From Planctomycetota bacterium (GTDB lineage: Bacteria; Planctomycetota; Planctomycetia; Planctomycetales; Planctomycetaceae), in the NCBI GenBank assembly GCA_017859815.1, contig JAFMMM010000007.1:1-48379 (forward strand): DNA of 48,379 bases. The letters are read 5' to 3'. Both the position numbers and the translations under genes were made by a program. The notes below the pieces were generated by a model. The model ran no database searches. It saw nothing but the letters and a program-made list of their open reading frames with translations, and was not told the DNA's origin. This document shows positions 10,549-19,520 of this stretch, one piece after another (the stretch's first letter is position 1; the number at the start of each line of letters is the position of its first letter).

Positions 10549-10583
10549 GGAAGGCCGTGAAACGCATCGTTTCACGGCCTTCC
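10549..10583 (+). terminator. Perfect 16-bp-stem hairpin downstream of clpP pair
   Basis: GGAAGGCCGTGAAACG-CAT-CGTTTCACGGCCTTCC read directly; no long T-tract follows. Confidence 0.75.
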
Positions 10584-10667
10584 TGCACATACCAAAGATG
10601 ATACCCTCTGCTTTCGCTTTTTGACCATTTGCTTTCCCGTGAGGGCTCCGGACCGAGGATCACCGGC

Positions 10668-12275
10668 ATGATGCAATTTCTGCGTCTTTGTTTCATTGCG
10701 ACTCTTGCCTTTCCGCTCGCAGCGCAGGACCCCGCCGCTCCGAATCTCAGAACAGTTCTTGACGAGTCCGAGCTGAATACTTTTCTGAAAATGATCCCTG
10801 CAGACCGGGAGATCATCAGTGATTTTTCGACTCGAGTGCGCGGCGGAAAACAAATTTTCCGAATCGCAACGCAACAGAATATGCAGCAGCAACCGTGGGT
10901 TGCCCTGTATAACCTGACCCAACAGCAGTTTGAGCAGCGGAGCCGGGAATATGCAGATGCCGGCTGGACTAAGGCCATCAGCCAGTCGTACACGCTCAAT
11001 CGCCGGCGTCTGCACCTTGCTGTCTGGGTCGGTCGGGACCCGGATGGCAAGCTGGTGCTTCCAGCAGCCCCGGTGCCTGAAAACGGGACCATCGGACGCG
11101 AACTTTCTCCGCTCAACGACTTTTTCAAAACCCTCGTTCGCGAACACAACCTCCCCGGGGTGACGGTTGCCGTCAGTTTGCACGGGCAGATGATCTACAA
11201 TCGCGGCTTCGGATACGCAGACGTTGATCGCCTGCTACCGATGCAGCCTGAGACCGAAATGAGAATTGCAAGCCTCTCCAAACCAATGACTGCGGCGGCC
11301 GTGCAGAATCTGTGTTACCGAGGCCGGCTGAATCTGAATCAAAAACTGTTGCCGCTGCTGGAGCAGCACCGGGAACAGTTTCCGGTTGCATCAGCTGCTC
11401 AGACTGATGCACGCTGGCAGGACATCACGGTTCGGCACTTGCTTCAGCATACAGCAGGCTTTGACCGGGATCGCTCAGGAGACACAATGTTTGCGGCTGT
11501 GCGGATTCGGCGGGAACTGAAGCTCGACCAGCACCCGGAGATTGCGGATGTCATTCGTTTTCAGTTGCGGCAACCGCTTGATTTCACTCCCGGCACAGAA
11601 TTCCACTACAGCAACGTTGGCTACAGTTTGCTGGGGCGAGTGATCGAATCCGTTTCCGGAAAGTCTTATTCGGACTTCATGCAGGAACAGGTGCTGGATC
11701 AGATTGGCATGAAACAGACTCGACTCGGAAGGACTCGGTTTGCCGATCGCGGGCCTCAGGAGGCTGTCTATGTGACTCAGACACGCAGTAAGAGTCCACT
11801 GATTTTTGATCACGGCGAAGTTGATGATGACGGCAGATCGGAGCTTGTCGAGACTCCCTGGGGGCAGTGGGATATCGAATTGATGGACGCCCACGGCGGC
11901 TGGGTCTCCACTGCTGCTGATCTGGTCAGATTCGCATCCGCTCTGGACGCCGCTGCAACACCGTTGTCAGACGAGAACTCTCGACAGCAACGAAAGATGC
12001 GTCCGCAATTGCAGGACACGGAGACCGAACCCGTCTGGTATGGGCTGGGCTGGAGCATCCGGGAATTACCGGACGCGCAGGGATTCAATTACTGGCACAC
12101 CGGTCTGCTGTCCGGGACCTCAACACTGCTTGTGCGGCGCTGGGATGGTTGTTGCTGGGCAGTGTTGTGTAACTGCGACCGAAACCCGGACGATCGCACA
12201 GTCGCATCACTGGTCGATGGCCCGATGCATCGAATCGTCAATGAGAGCCTCGATCTGCTGCCGCAGAATCGCTAG
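10668..12275 (+). CDS. Serine hydrolase / class C beta-lactamase-family protein with N-terminal repeat-like domain
   Basis: Signal peptide MMQFLRLCFIATLAFPLAAQ; SxxK in RIASLSKPMTAAAV; YxN in FHYSNVGYSLLGRVIE; N-terminal WVALYNLTQQQFEQRSREYADAGWTKAISQSYTLNRRRLHLAVWVG. Confidence 0.9.
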   Translation: MMQFLRLCFIATLAFPLAAQDPAAPNLRTVLDESELNTFLKMIPADREIISDFSTRVRGGKQIFRIATQQNMQQQPWVALYNLTQQQFEQRSREYADAGWTKAISQSYTLNRRRLHLAVWVGRDPDGKLVLPAAPVPENGTIGRELSPLNDFFKTLVREHNLPGVTVAVSLHGQMIYNRGFGYADVDRLLPMQPETEMRIASLSKPMTAAAVQNLCYRGRLNLNQKLLPLLEQHREQFPVASAAQTDARWQDITVRHLLQHTAGFDRDRSGDTMFAAVRIRRELKLDQHPEIADVIRFQLRQPLDFTPGTEFHYSNVGYSLLGRVIESVSGKSYSDFMQEQVLDQIGMKQTRLGRTRFADRGPQEAVYVTQTRSKSPLIFDHGEVDDDGRSELVETPWGQWDIELMDAHGGWVSTAADLVRFASALDAAATPLSDENSRQQRKMRPQLQDTETEPVWYGLGWSIRELPDAQGFNYWHTGLLSGTSTLLVRRWDGCCWAVLCNCDRNPDDRTVASLVDGPMHRIVNESLDLLPQNR

Positions 12276-13833
12276 TCTCCGACGAGGAATCTTCAGCTGC
12301 AGTGTGCCTTCGCTGTCGAGCGGGGGACGATCCCGCTCGTGGAGAGCTTCCAGCAGGACGCCCGATACCGGGCAGAGAGAACTCCCTGAGAAAACGCGGC
12401 TTGTCACGTCGGCCACTTGAAGTGTAGTCACGCCAGATGATTTCCGCGCAATCCTGTGGATCAGAGCCTTGCTGTTCCGTCAGATACTGGAACATTCTTT
12501 CAAACAGGCGGATCAAAGCGATTCCGTGACGCCTTTGTTCAGCATCCGCAACCCACTTGAAGAAATGCATCAGCCGCAGCCACGGTGACTCGTCTCCCAC
12601 AACCAGTGTGAGGCTGCCGGTGAAATTACCGCTGTTGGCATACAGGTCCCAGAATCTTGCGAACAGCCGAATCAATTCGAGCTCGCCCCACGACATGGTT
12701 GAGGTTGAAAACACTTCAAAAGGTGCGCGGCTGCTCCACATCAACTGATGAGATTCTTCATGCCGCAGGATCGGAGTTCCTTTTAGTCGCTTCAAAATCC
12801 CGACCTGAATTTCCTGAGGCCGCAGCCTGTAGAGCCGGTCAAACCCGGCTGCGAATGATTCCAGCGTTTCCCCCGGCAGGCCGGCAATCAGATCGGTATG
12901 CAGATGGACGGAGGTATTGTCGCGCAACCACGTCAGGTTTTGCTCAGTTGTCTCCACATCCATACGTCGGCTGATCAGTTCACCAACATCCGCGTTAAAG
13001 GTCTGAATGCCAATCTCCAGCTGCACTGTGCCGGCCGGAAACCTCGCCAGAAGCGTTTTCAACGAGTCCGGCAGTCGATCGGGGATCATCTCAAAATGCA
13101 GAAACAGATCCGGACTCAGACGCTGCAGAAAGAACTGCAGAACAGCTTCGCTGAGCCGGATGTTCAGATTGAACGTACGATCCACAAACTTGAATTGCCT
13201 CAAACCTCGCTTCAGCAATTCATCCATCGCGACAAGAAACTCCTGCAGCGGATAGATCCGTACTGGGATATCCAGCGCGGAGAGACAGAACTCACACGTA
13301 AACGGGCAGCCCCGCGACAACTCGACATAGACAATTCGCTCTGCGAGGTCAGTATCTGTGTATTCCCCATACGGCAGCGGCAGTTCGCGAAGATTTGCCG
13401 CGCCCGCATTGATAAACCTCGATTGCGGCGGTGTGCCAGCGAGAATCTGTGTACATAACGCGGCAAATGCATGATCACCCTCACCGGTGATCACATAGTC
13501 AGCCAGTTCGATCAACTCTGCGTGTTCCCGGTTTTCCGGTGTCCCTGCCAGTTCAGGGCCGCCAAGAACGACGGTGGTATGTGGCAGCAGTCGAACCAGA
13601 TCTCGCAGCAGGCTGACGATCAGTTCCACATTCCAAATGTAAACCCCCAGCCCCAGGATTCGCGGATTTCGCTCCACAATGTCAGCCAGAACCGAATGCA
13701 GCGAGTCATTGATCGTGAATTCGGCGATTTCGGTCTGATCGTGCAATGGTCCCATGGCAGCGCGAAGACACCGAAGCCCGAAACTTGTGTGCGAGTATCG
13801 AGCATTCAGCGTGCTCAGCAGGATGGTTGACAT
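12238..13833 (-). CDS. B12-binding domain radical SAM protein (DUF4080-like)
   Basis: MSTILLSTLNARYSHTSFGLRCLRAAM start, GLGVYIWNVELIVSLLRDLVRLLPHTTVVLGGPE, CxxxCxxC in SRGCPFTCEFCLSALD; start at internal Met 13833 preferred. Confidence 0.92.
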   Translation of the reverse strand: MSTILLSTLNARYSHTSFGLRCLRAAMGPLHDQTEIAEFTINDSLHSVLADIVERNPRILGLGVYIWNVELIVSLLRDLVRLLPHTTVVLGGPELAGTPENREHAELIELADYVITGEGDHAFAALCTQILAGTPPQSRFINAGAANLRELPLPYGEYTDTDLAERIVYVELSRGCPFTCEFCLSALDIPVRIYPLQEFLVAMDELLKRGLRQFKFVDRTFNLNIRLSEAVLQFFLQRLSPDLFLHFEMIPDRLPDSLKTLLARFPAGTVQLEIGIQTFNADVGELISRRMDVETTEQNLTWLRDNTSVHLHTDLIAGLPGETLESFAAGFDRLYRLRPQEIQVGILKRLKGTPILRHEESHQLMWSSRAPFEVFSTSTMSWGELELIRLFARFWDLYANSGNFTGSLTLVVGDESPWLRLMHFFKWVADAEQRRHGIALIRLFERMFQYLTEQQGSDPQDCAEIIWRDYTSSGRRDKPRFLREFSLPGIGRPAGSSPRAGSSPARQRRHTAAEDSSSETSDSAAADRGSH

Positions 13834-14042
13834 GATCGGCCTTTTCTCGCCTGCAGATTCACCGGGCCAACTGCAACGACGTTCCCTCGCAGACACTGAT
13901 TCCGGGGCACAGTTTTCCACGTCAATGGAATCCGAAGCGGCAATTCACCATAATCCTCTACAGGGAGAGTTGGCAAAGCAATCTGCAGGACTCATCCACG
14001 ACATCAAAAAAAACGTTTCCGGAAACAGAAAAGGAAAAAGGC

Positions 14043-14771
14043 ATGCTGCGACTGGCGATCTGTCTCACAATTGCGTTCAGTCCCCTGCAGGGGTTTGCGG
14101 ACGATGCTCCGGCGGAACCCGCGGGAATGAAATCCATTTTTAATGGCAGGAACCTTGAGGGATGGGACGGCGATTCACGTTTGTGGTCCGTTCAGGATGG
14201 CGTCATTCATGGTGAGACGACTGACGAAAACAAGGCCAACGGAAATACCTTTCTGATCTGGCAGAAAGGACGTACCGGTGATTTTGAACTGCGACTGTCC
14301 TTCCGATGCAACGCTTCCAACAACTCAGGCATCCAGTACCGTTCGCGACACATCACCGACGGAAATCCTCGCAACAAGTGGGTTGTCCGCGGTTATCAGC
14401 ACGAAATTCGCAACGAAATCGGGTTTCCGAATATCTCCGGATTCATCTATGACGAGGGCGGAAAACGCGGCCGAATCATCCTGGTTGGCCAGAAAGGCTC
14501 ATGGGAAGCAGACGGCCGAAAGATTGAATCCAGTGACCTCGTCAACGCAGAGGAATGGAAAAAACTCTTCCGACTGGATGACTGGAACGATGTCATCATT
14601 CGAGCGGAAGGGAATCACATTCGCCATTACATGAATGGCCGACTGATTCTGGACTTCCACGACAACAACCCGGAACTTGCGCTTACTGACGGAGTTCTCG
14701 CGCTGCAACTGCACGCAGGACGGCCGATGTGGGCCGAGTTCAAAGACATTCGCATTGCGAATCTGAAGTAG
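14043..14771 (+). CDS. DUF1080 (3-keto-disaccharide hydrolase-type) secreted protein
   Basis: Signal peptide; FNGRNLEGWDGDSRLWSVQDGVIHGET, NSGIQYRSRH, DWNDVIIRAEGNHIRHYMNGRLILDF. Confidence 0.94.
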   Translation: MLRLAICLTIAFSPLQGFADDAPAEPAGMKSIFNGRNLEGWDGDSRLWSVQDGVIHGETTDENKANGNTFLIWQKGRTGDFELRLSFRCNASNNSGIQYRSRHITDGNPRNKWVVRGYQHEIRNEIGFPNISGFIYDEGGKRGRIILVGQKGSWEADGRKIESSDLVNAEEWKKLFRLDDWNDVIIRAEGNHIRHYMNGRLILDFHDNNPELALTDGVLALQLHAGRPMWAEFKDIRIANLK

Positions 14772-14964
14772 TGCGCAGCATCCGGGGACGGTCGCAGTTC
14801 AGCCAGTGACTGGGCAGCCTGCGGATCATGATCGCTCACAAGAACGCTGCAACGGGGGGACCGGTCCACTGGTCTCCCCGCACGTTTCCTGTCTCCGAAC
14901 CCACGACCTGTGCAATGCCGCCAGCAGTTTCTGCAGCCCGCCACATGCACACCAGCGTCTGCAA

Positions 14965-15315
14965 TTAGCCGGAAATCCCCGTTCGGACATAGCACCAGCG
15001 ACGCCCGTCACTGTCCGTGCACAAGTGGAACTGAATCCGCGGTGCCGACTCAGCATCACCCTCGATGTTCAGTTCATAGCTGCGACCACGCTCTTCCAAA
15101 ACACGCCACTTCCCGGCGGACAATCCTTCAGGAATCGGGAATGGTCGCGACAAGCTGGTCCTCGAAGGCGCACTGCGAACCTGCAGCAGCTTCGCATCGG
15201 CAGCTCGTTTTTTGGCGGCGATTGCAATCACGGTCGTCTCATGTCGCTGGTCACTATCCCAGATCGACATAAACAGACCGGTAACGAACATCAGTATCAG
15301 CAGTTGGCTGTTCAT
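14965..15315 (-). CDS. Small hypothetical protein with N-terminal signal/TM
   Basis: From internal Met at 15315: MNSQLLILMFVTGLFMSIWDSDQRHETTVIAIAAKKRAADAKLL...; hydrophobic N-terminus and plausible globular tail. Confidence 0.6.
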   Translation of the reverse strand: MNSQLLILMFVTGLFMSIWDSDQRHETTVIAIAAKKRAADAKLLQVRSAPSRTSLSRPFPIPEGLSAGKWRVLEERGRSYELNIEGDAESAPRIQFHLCTDSDGRRWCYVRTGISG

Positions 15316-15539
15316 ATTCCTCAGTCCCACGCGCAGGTATAGCGGTCAGAGGAAGGTATCGGCCCCCGCGCTCCATCGTCTGCGGGAAATTGTCTTTGCC
15401 GAAAAGAGAATACAGCGGCTTTGGGGCAACTTGTCTGGCTGCATGATCCCTGCCGATTATGCGGATCAGCGAACAACCGCTCCAACCGGGTATTTTCCTA
15501 ATGACTTTGACAGCCAGCCCGCAGGAGCTATCCCCAGGC

Positions 15540-16235
15540 CTAGGAATCGGCAACCCGCGAATCGAATTGCACACTGCCCTGCTGCAACTGAATCGTGTTG
15601 GGAAAACGCTCGGCAAGTTCGTCGCTGTGAGTTACACAGAGCAGACCGGCATCATTTTCTGCTGCCACCTCAAGCAACAGGGCTCCCACTTCCGATGCGG
15701 TCTCCGGATCGAGGTTCCCCGTGGGTTCGTCGGCAAGCAGCAGTGAGGGCTGATGCAGCAACGCACGACAAACCGCGACTCGTTGCTTTTCGCCCCCGGA
15801 AAGTCGTGACGGACGATGGCCGAGGCGGTGCGACAAACCAACCCGATCAAGAAGAGCAGCGGCGCGGCGGCGCGCATCGACGGGCGACGTGAAGCCCGCC
15901 AGAGACGGCAGCAAAACGTTTTCCAGCACCGAACACTGAGGCAGTAACTGATGATCCTGAAAAATGAAGCCGATGTGCTGGTTACGGAACGAAGCCAGTC
16001 TGCGTTCGTTCAGTCGCCACGGATTCTCACCGAGGATTTCAACGCTGCCTGAGGACGGACGATCGAGTGTACCAGCGATGTACAGCAGGGTACTCTTGCC
16101 GCACCCGGACGGCCCACGAATGGCCACAGCCGTCCCGGAAAGAACGTTCAAAGTGATATTTGACAGAACTGTGATCGTCCCCTCCGCCGCAGGAAACGAC
16201 TTTGAGACATTGTTCATGCTGAGTACAAGTGGCAT
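15540..16235 (-). CDS. ABC transporter ATP-binding protein (LolD/MacB-type)
   Basis: Walker A GPSGCGKST, Q-loop FQDHQLLPQCSVLENVLLP, signature LSGGEKQRVAVCRAL, Walker B LLLADEPTGNLD, H-loop CVTHS. Confidence 0.95.
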   Translation of the reverse strand: MPLVLSMNNVSKSFPAAEGTITVLSNITLNVLSGTAVAIRGPSGCGKSTLLYIAGTLDRPSSGSVEILGENPWRLNERRLASFRNQHIGFIFQDHQLLPQCSVLENVLLPSLAGFTSPVDARRRAAALLDRVGLSHRLGHRPSRLSGGEKQRVAVCRALLHQPSLLLADEPTGNLDPETASEVGALLLEVAAENDAGLLCVTHSDELAERFPNTIQLQQGSVQFDSRVADS

Positions 16236-17133
16236 TTTGCTGTATCCTTGCCCGCCCATCGAGGAAGCTCCGGCAGCATATTAGCGGAATCAACTCCGCC
16301 TCGAAACCAACTGCAACCGGCCGATCTGCTGTCCTGCAACTGCTGCTGCTGCGCCCCGTTAAAGCCCCTCCACGGAGCTCTCAAGAAGCGACACGTCCCC
16401 GGCTCTAAACTGTTCCCATGAACAGGAATAACAGGCCTGTGTCGTCCCAGCGGGGGGAAGGCGAAGCACTGGCGGCGATGTGCTTGCACGGTTGGTTGCA
16501 GTGCAAGTTGCGTTGTGTCATAGTCCGACGCGTGCTTTTGGCGGCCTGGTCCAGATTTGCCGTCATCGAGAGCGCCGAGTGATCGGCGTTTCAGCACGGG
16601 GATATGCGTCAGCGAACGCTGTCGGTGTGTCAGCCGTTGGTACAGATCAGATTTCAAAACAGCAGCAGTGGTCAGCCGCCACGATACTGCAATTTGCGAT
16701 CTGCAGTACATTCTGCTGTGGGCACTCAGCCGAAGTTTGTTGGCGCAATCGTCGCAGTATTGAGTGCTGAACAGCGATGAACAGGCCGGTCTGAATTTCA
16801 GCGTCGGCTGTCTTCTTCACTGTCGGTATTGGGAACTGCAGAAAAGGCAGGGCTACTGTGCTGACCAACAGGGCCTTGCCAGGCTATGACAACTCGTGTT
16901 TGTTGGCTGGCATGTTTGTGGAACTACAGCGAGTGTATCCAGTGTCGCTCATCCGGGCTTTGATCGTACAGATCTCATCCCCGCGGCGTTGGCTGTCCAT
17001 CTTGTTGATTGTTCATACGGTGTTTCGCTGGTGGTCTCCGAAGATGCTCCAACGACACGGCTTTGCAGGATGCAACAGCGGTGATGGTGTGTGTAGGTTG
17101 TATCGTTCTAACTCGATTGTGGGTGCGTGATCC

Positions 17134-18381
17134 ATGATGCTCGCGGCTCAGTCAATCGCCGGGTTCCTCGAGGGGCTCGTCGGTGATACTTTTTCCGGGT
17201 GGGGAATTCAGCATGTTCTGGCTGCGGCAATCCACGCCGTTCTGCTGGTCCATGCATTCGCCTTATCGCCATTCCTGTTTATCTGGCTGGAACGCAAAGT
17301 TTCCGGTCGAATTCAGGATCGTCTCGGCCCAACTCGCGTTGGCGGCCTGTTCGGCTGGTTGCAATCTCTGGCAGACGGGATCAAGCTGGTGCAAAAGGAG
17401 GACCTCTGTCCCCCGGCTGCGGATGCCATGCTGTTCAAATCAGCGCCCTACTTCGTCTGTATTGCGTCATTTGCGGCATTCGTCGTGCTCCCATTCAGTT
17501 CTGGTTGGGTTGCAGTAACCGCTGATTGCGGATTATTCATCATTCTGGCTGTGCTCTCGCTGGAGGTCTTCGGGATCATCATGGCGGGCTACTCCAGTGG
17601 CTCAAAGTGGTCACTCTTTGGAGGCATGCGAGAAGCTGCTCAAATGGTCAGCTACGAGATCCCGCTGGCAATCTGCGCTTTGGTCCCAATTGTTGCTGCC
17701 GGGTCTCTCAATCTCGGTGAAATTGGTGGGATGCAGCGGGGCGGCATCCAAAACTGGTTCATCTTCCATGATCCATTTACGTTTGTAGCATTCTTTGTGT
17801 ACTTCGTGGTGGCCACAGCCAGTTGTAAGCGAGCCCCGTTTGACCTGGCAGAGGCGGAAAGTGAACTTGTCGGAGGGTTTCACACCGAGTACAGCGGGAT
17901 TCGCTGGTCGTTTTTCTTCATGGGCGAGTACGCCAGCATGTTCGCGGTCTGTGGAATTGCCGGCATTCTTTTCCTCGGTGGATGGAACACCGGGCTTGGC
18001 CCCATCGACGAACTGCTCTACGCCGCCCGCAACAACTCCGTTGATTCCCCGATCGGAAGTTATCTGGCCAACGTGATTGGGGCATTCGTATTCGTGCTGA
18101 AAGGAAGTGCGGGGGTTTTCGTCCAAATCTGGCTGCGATGGACTCTGCCACGACTCCGGATCGACCAGGTGATGACGACCTGTCTGAAGTACCTGATTCC
18201 CATTAGCTGTTTCCTGTTCCTGGGAGCCACGATCTGGCCGTTGTTGTTGGCCACTGCAACTCAACGATCCAGCTGGACCCCGGAACCGCTCGGGGCGCGA
18301 TTTGCCGCTGAGGTACAGGAAGCAGAAACAACCGAGGCGTTTGAACGTCAGGCGTTGAACGACGGGGAGGAGATTCAATGA
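17134..18381 (+). CDS. nuoH: NADH-quinone oxidoreductase subunit H
   Basis: LIWLERKVSGRIQDRLGPTRVGGLFGWLQSLADGIKLVQKED; KRAPFDLAEAESELVGGFHTEYSGIRW. Confidence 0.97.
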   Translation: MMLAAQSIAGFLEGLVGDTFSGWGIQHVLAAAIHAVLLVHAFALSPFLFIWLERKVSGRIQDRLGPTRVGGLFGWLQSLADGIKLVQKEDLCPPAADAMLFKSAPYFVCIASFAAFVVLPFSSGWVAVTADCGLFIILAVLSLEVFGIIMAGYSSGSKWSLFGGMREAAQMVSYEIPLAICALVPIVAAGSLNLGEIGGMQRGGIQNWFIFHDPFTFVAFFVYFVVATASCKRAPFDLAEAESELVGGFHTEYSGIRWSFFFMGEYASMFAVCGIAGILFLGGWNTGLGPIDELLYAARNNSVDSPIGSYLANVIGAFVFVLKGSAGVFVQIWLRWTLPRLRIDQVMTTCLKYLIPISCFLFLGATIWPLLLATATQRSSWTPEPLGARFAAEVQEAETTEAFERQALNDGEEIQ

Positions 18382-18989
18382 ATGACTCAAACTTACTCGG
18401 CGGGCAACTGCTGTTTGCAATCTTTGCCCTGGCAACCTGCCTGAGTGCGGTGGCAGTCGTCGTCTCCCAGACTGTCGTGCGAATGGCCTTTTGGCTTGTG
18501 ATCTCACTCGGTAGCACCGCAGCTCTGTTCTTTCTTGCCGACGCGGACTTCATCGGTGCTGCACAGCTGATCATTTACGTTGGTGGAACGCTGATTCTGC
18601 TTGTTTTTGGCGTGATGCTCACTGCCAGTAGCCCCTATCTGAAAATCAAATCGTCCCCTGGTGAAACGATCATTGGGGGGCTACTTGGCTTGTTGTTTAT
18701 GTTTGCGGTCTTCTCCAGTCTGCAAGGTGTTGAGTGGCCCGCCCCACCAACCGGAGACTCTGCAGTCACTGCAGGTTCACCCGAAGGTAACACGCTCAGG
18801 CCTCTCGGCCTCGCACTGCTTGGGGCTCGACCCGATCTGGATCTGCACGATGGCGATACGCTGAGCACAGGTTACCTGCTGCCCTTTGAGATTGTCTCCG
18901 TGCATCTGCTGGTCGTACTGATCGGCGCAGCGTACCTTGCTCGTGCGAAGAGAAAGTCCGCGGCGCCGGCAGAGGGTTTGGAATCCTGA
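18378..18989 (+). CDS. nuoJ: NADH-quinone oxidoreductase subunit J
   Basis: FFLADADFIGAAQLIIYVGGTLILLVFGVML signature; ATGA overlap with nuoH. Confidence 0.93.
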   Translation: MNDSNLLGGQLLFAIFALATCLSAVAVVVSQTVVRMAFWLVISLGSTAALFFLADADFIGAAQLIIYVGGTLILLVFGVMLTASSPYLKIKSSPGETIIGGLLGLLFMFAVFSSLQGVEWPAPPTGDSAVTAGSPEGNTLRPLGLALLGARPDLDLHDGDTLSTGYLLPFEIVSVHLLVVLIGAAYLARAKRKSAAPAEGLES

Positions 18990-19121
18990 GGAGGCAGCAT
19001 TAAGTTGCCTCAGTTCAAATTCGGGCGTTCTTAAGTTGTATTTGAAGCTGTGGGCCAGCGATGGCCACGAGAGTTAAACAGACGTTAGTTACCGATTCGG
19101 AACCGGAATCGCGGGGTTGTT

Positions 19122-19430
19122 ATGATCGCTGGACTTCAGGCCTACTTGCTGGTTGGTGCCGTACTGTTTGTGTGCGGCGTGATTTGCATGGCGACAAAGC
19201 GAAATGGTATTGGCGTCCTCATGGGTGTCGAACTGGTTCTGAACGGGGCAAACGTCAACTTTATTGCCTTTTCGAAATACACAGCGCTGGGTCTGGACGC
19301 ACAGATCTTTGCACTTTTTGTGATTGTACTCGCGGCTGCTGAGGCGGCCGTAGCGCTGGCGATTGCACTGAACTTCTATAACAACCACCTGACAATCGAC
19401 GTGGATAAGGCAAACCGGCTCAAAGGATAG
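19122..19430 (+). CDS. nuoK: NADH-quinone oxidoreductase subunit K
   Basis: MGVELVLNGANVNFIAFSKY... QIFALFVIVLAAAEAAVALAIAL signature. Confidence 0.95.
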   Translation: MIAGLQAYLLVGAVLFVCGVICMATKRNGIGVLMGVELVLNGANVNFIAFSKYTALGLDAQIFALFVIVLAAAEAAVALAIALNFYNNHLTIDVDKANRLKG

Positions 19431-19520
19431 TTTGCTGCTTCCCCGGCAGGCCAGGGATCTTCGGGACGGCCGAAGTGATACCGGGCCATTCTTCAGGAAA
19501 TCAGTTTCACTGGACTGATC

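Noticed and set aside
10139-11149. 336-aa minus-strand ORF
   Set aside because: Antisense to clpP and the serine hydrolase and runs through the perfect hairpin; composition not protein-like
14793-14823. Nested inverted repeat CGCAG..CCAGT-g-ACTGG..CTGCG after the DUF1080 gene
   Set aside because: Short arms and no T-tract; too weak to call as a terminator
16214-16711. 165-aa minus-strand ORF upstream of the ABC ATPase, checked as a possible permease
   Set aside because: No TM pattern or domain; low-complexity Arg/Ser/Gln-rich translation
17611-18507. 298-aa minus-strand ORF
   Set aside because: Antisense shadow of nuoH/nuoJ
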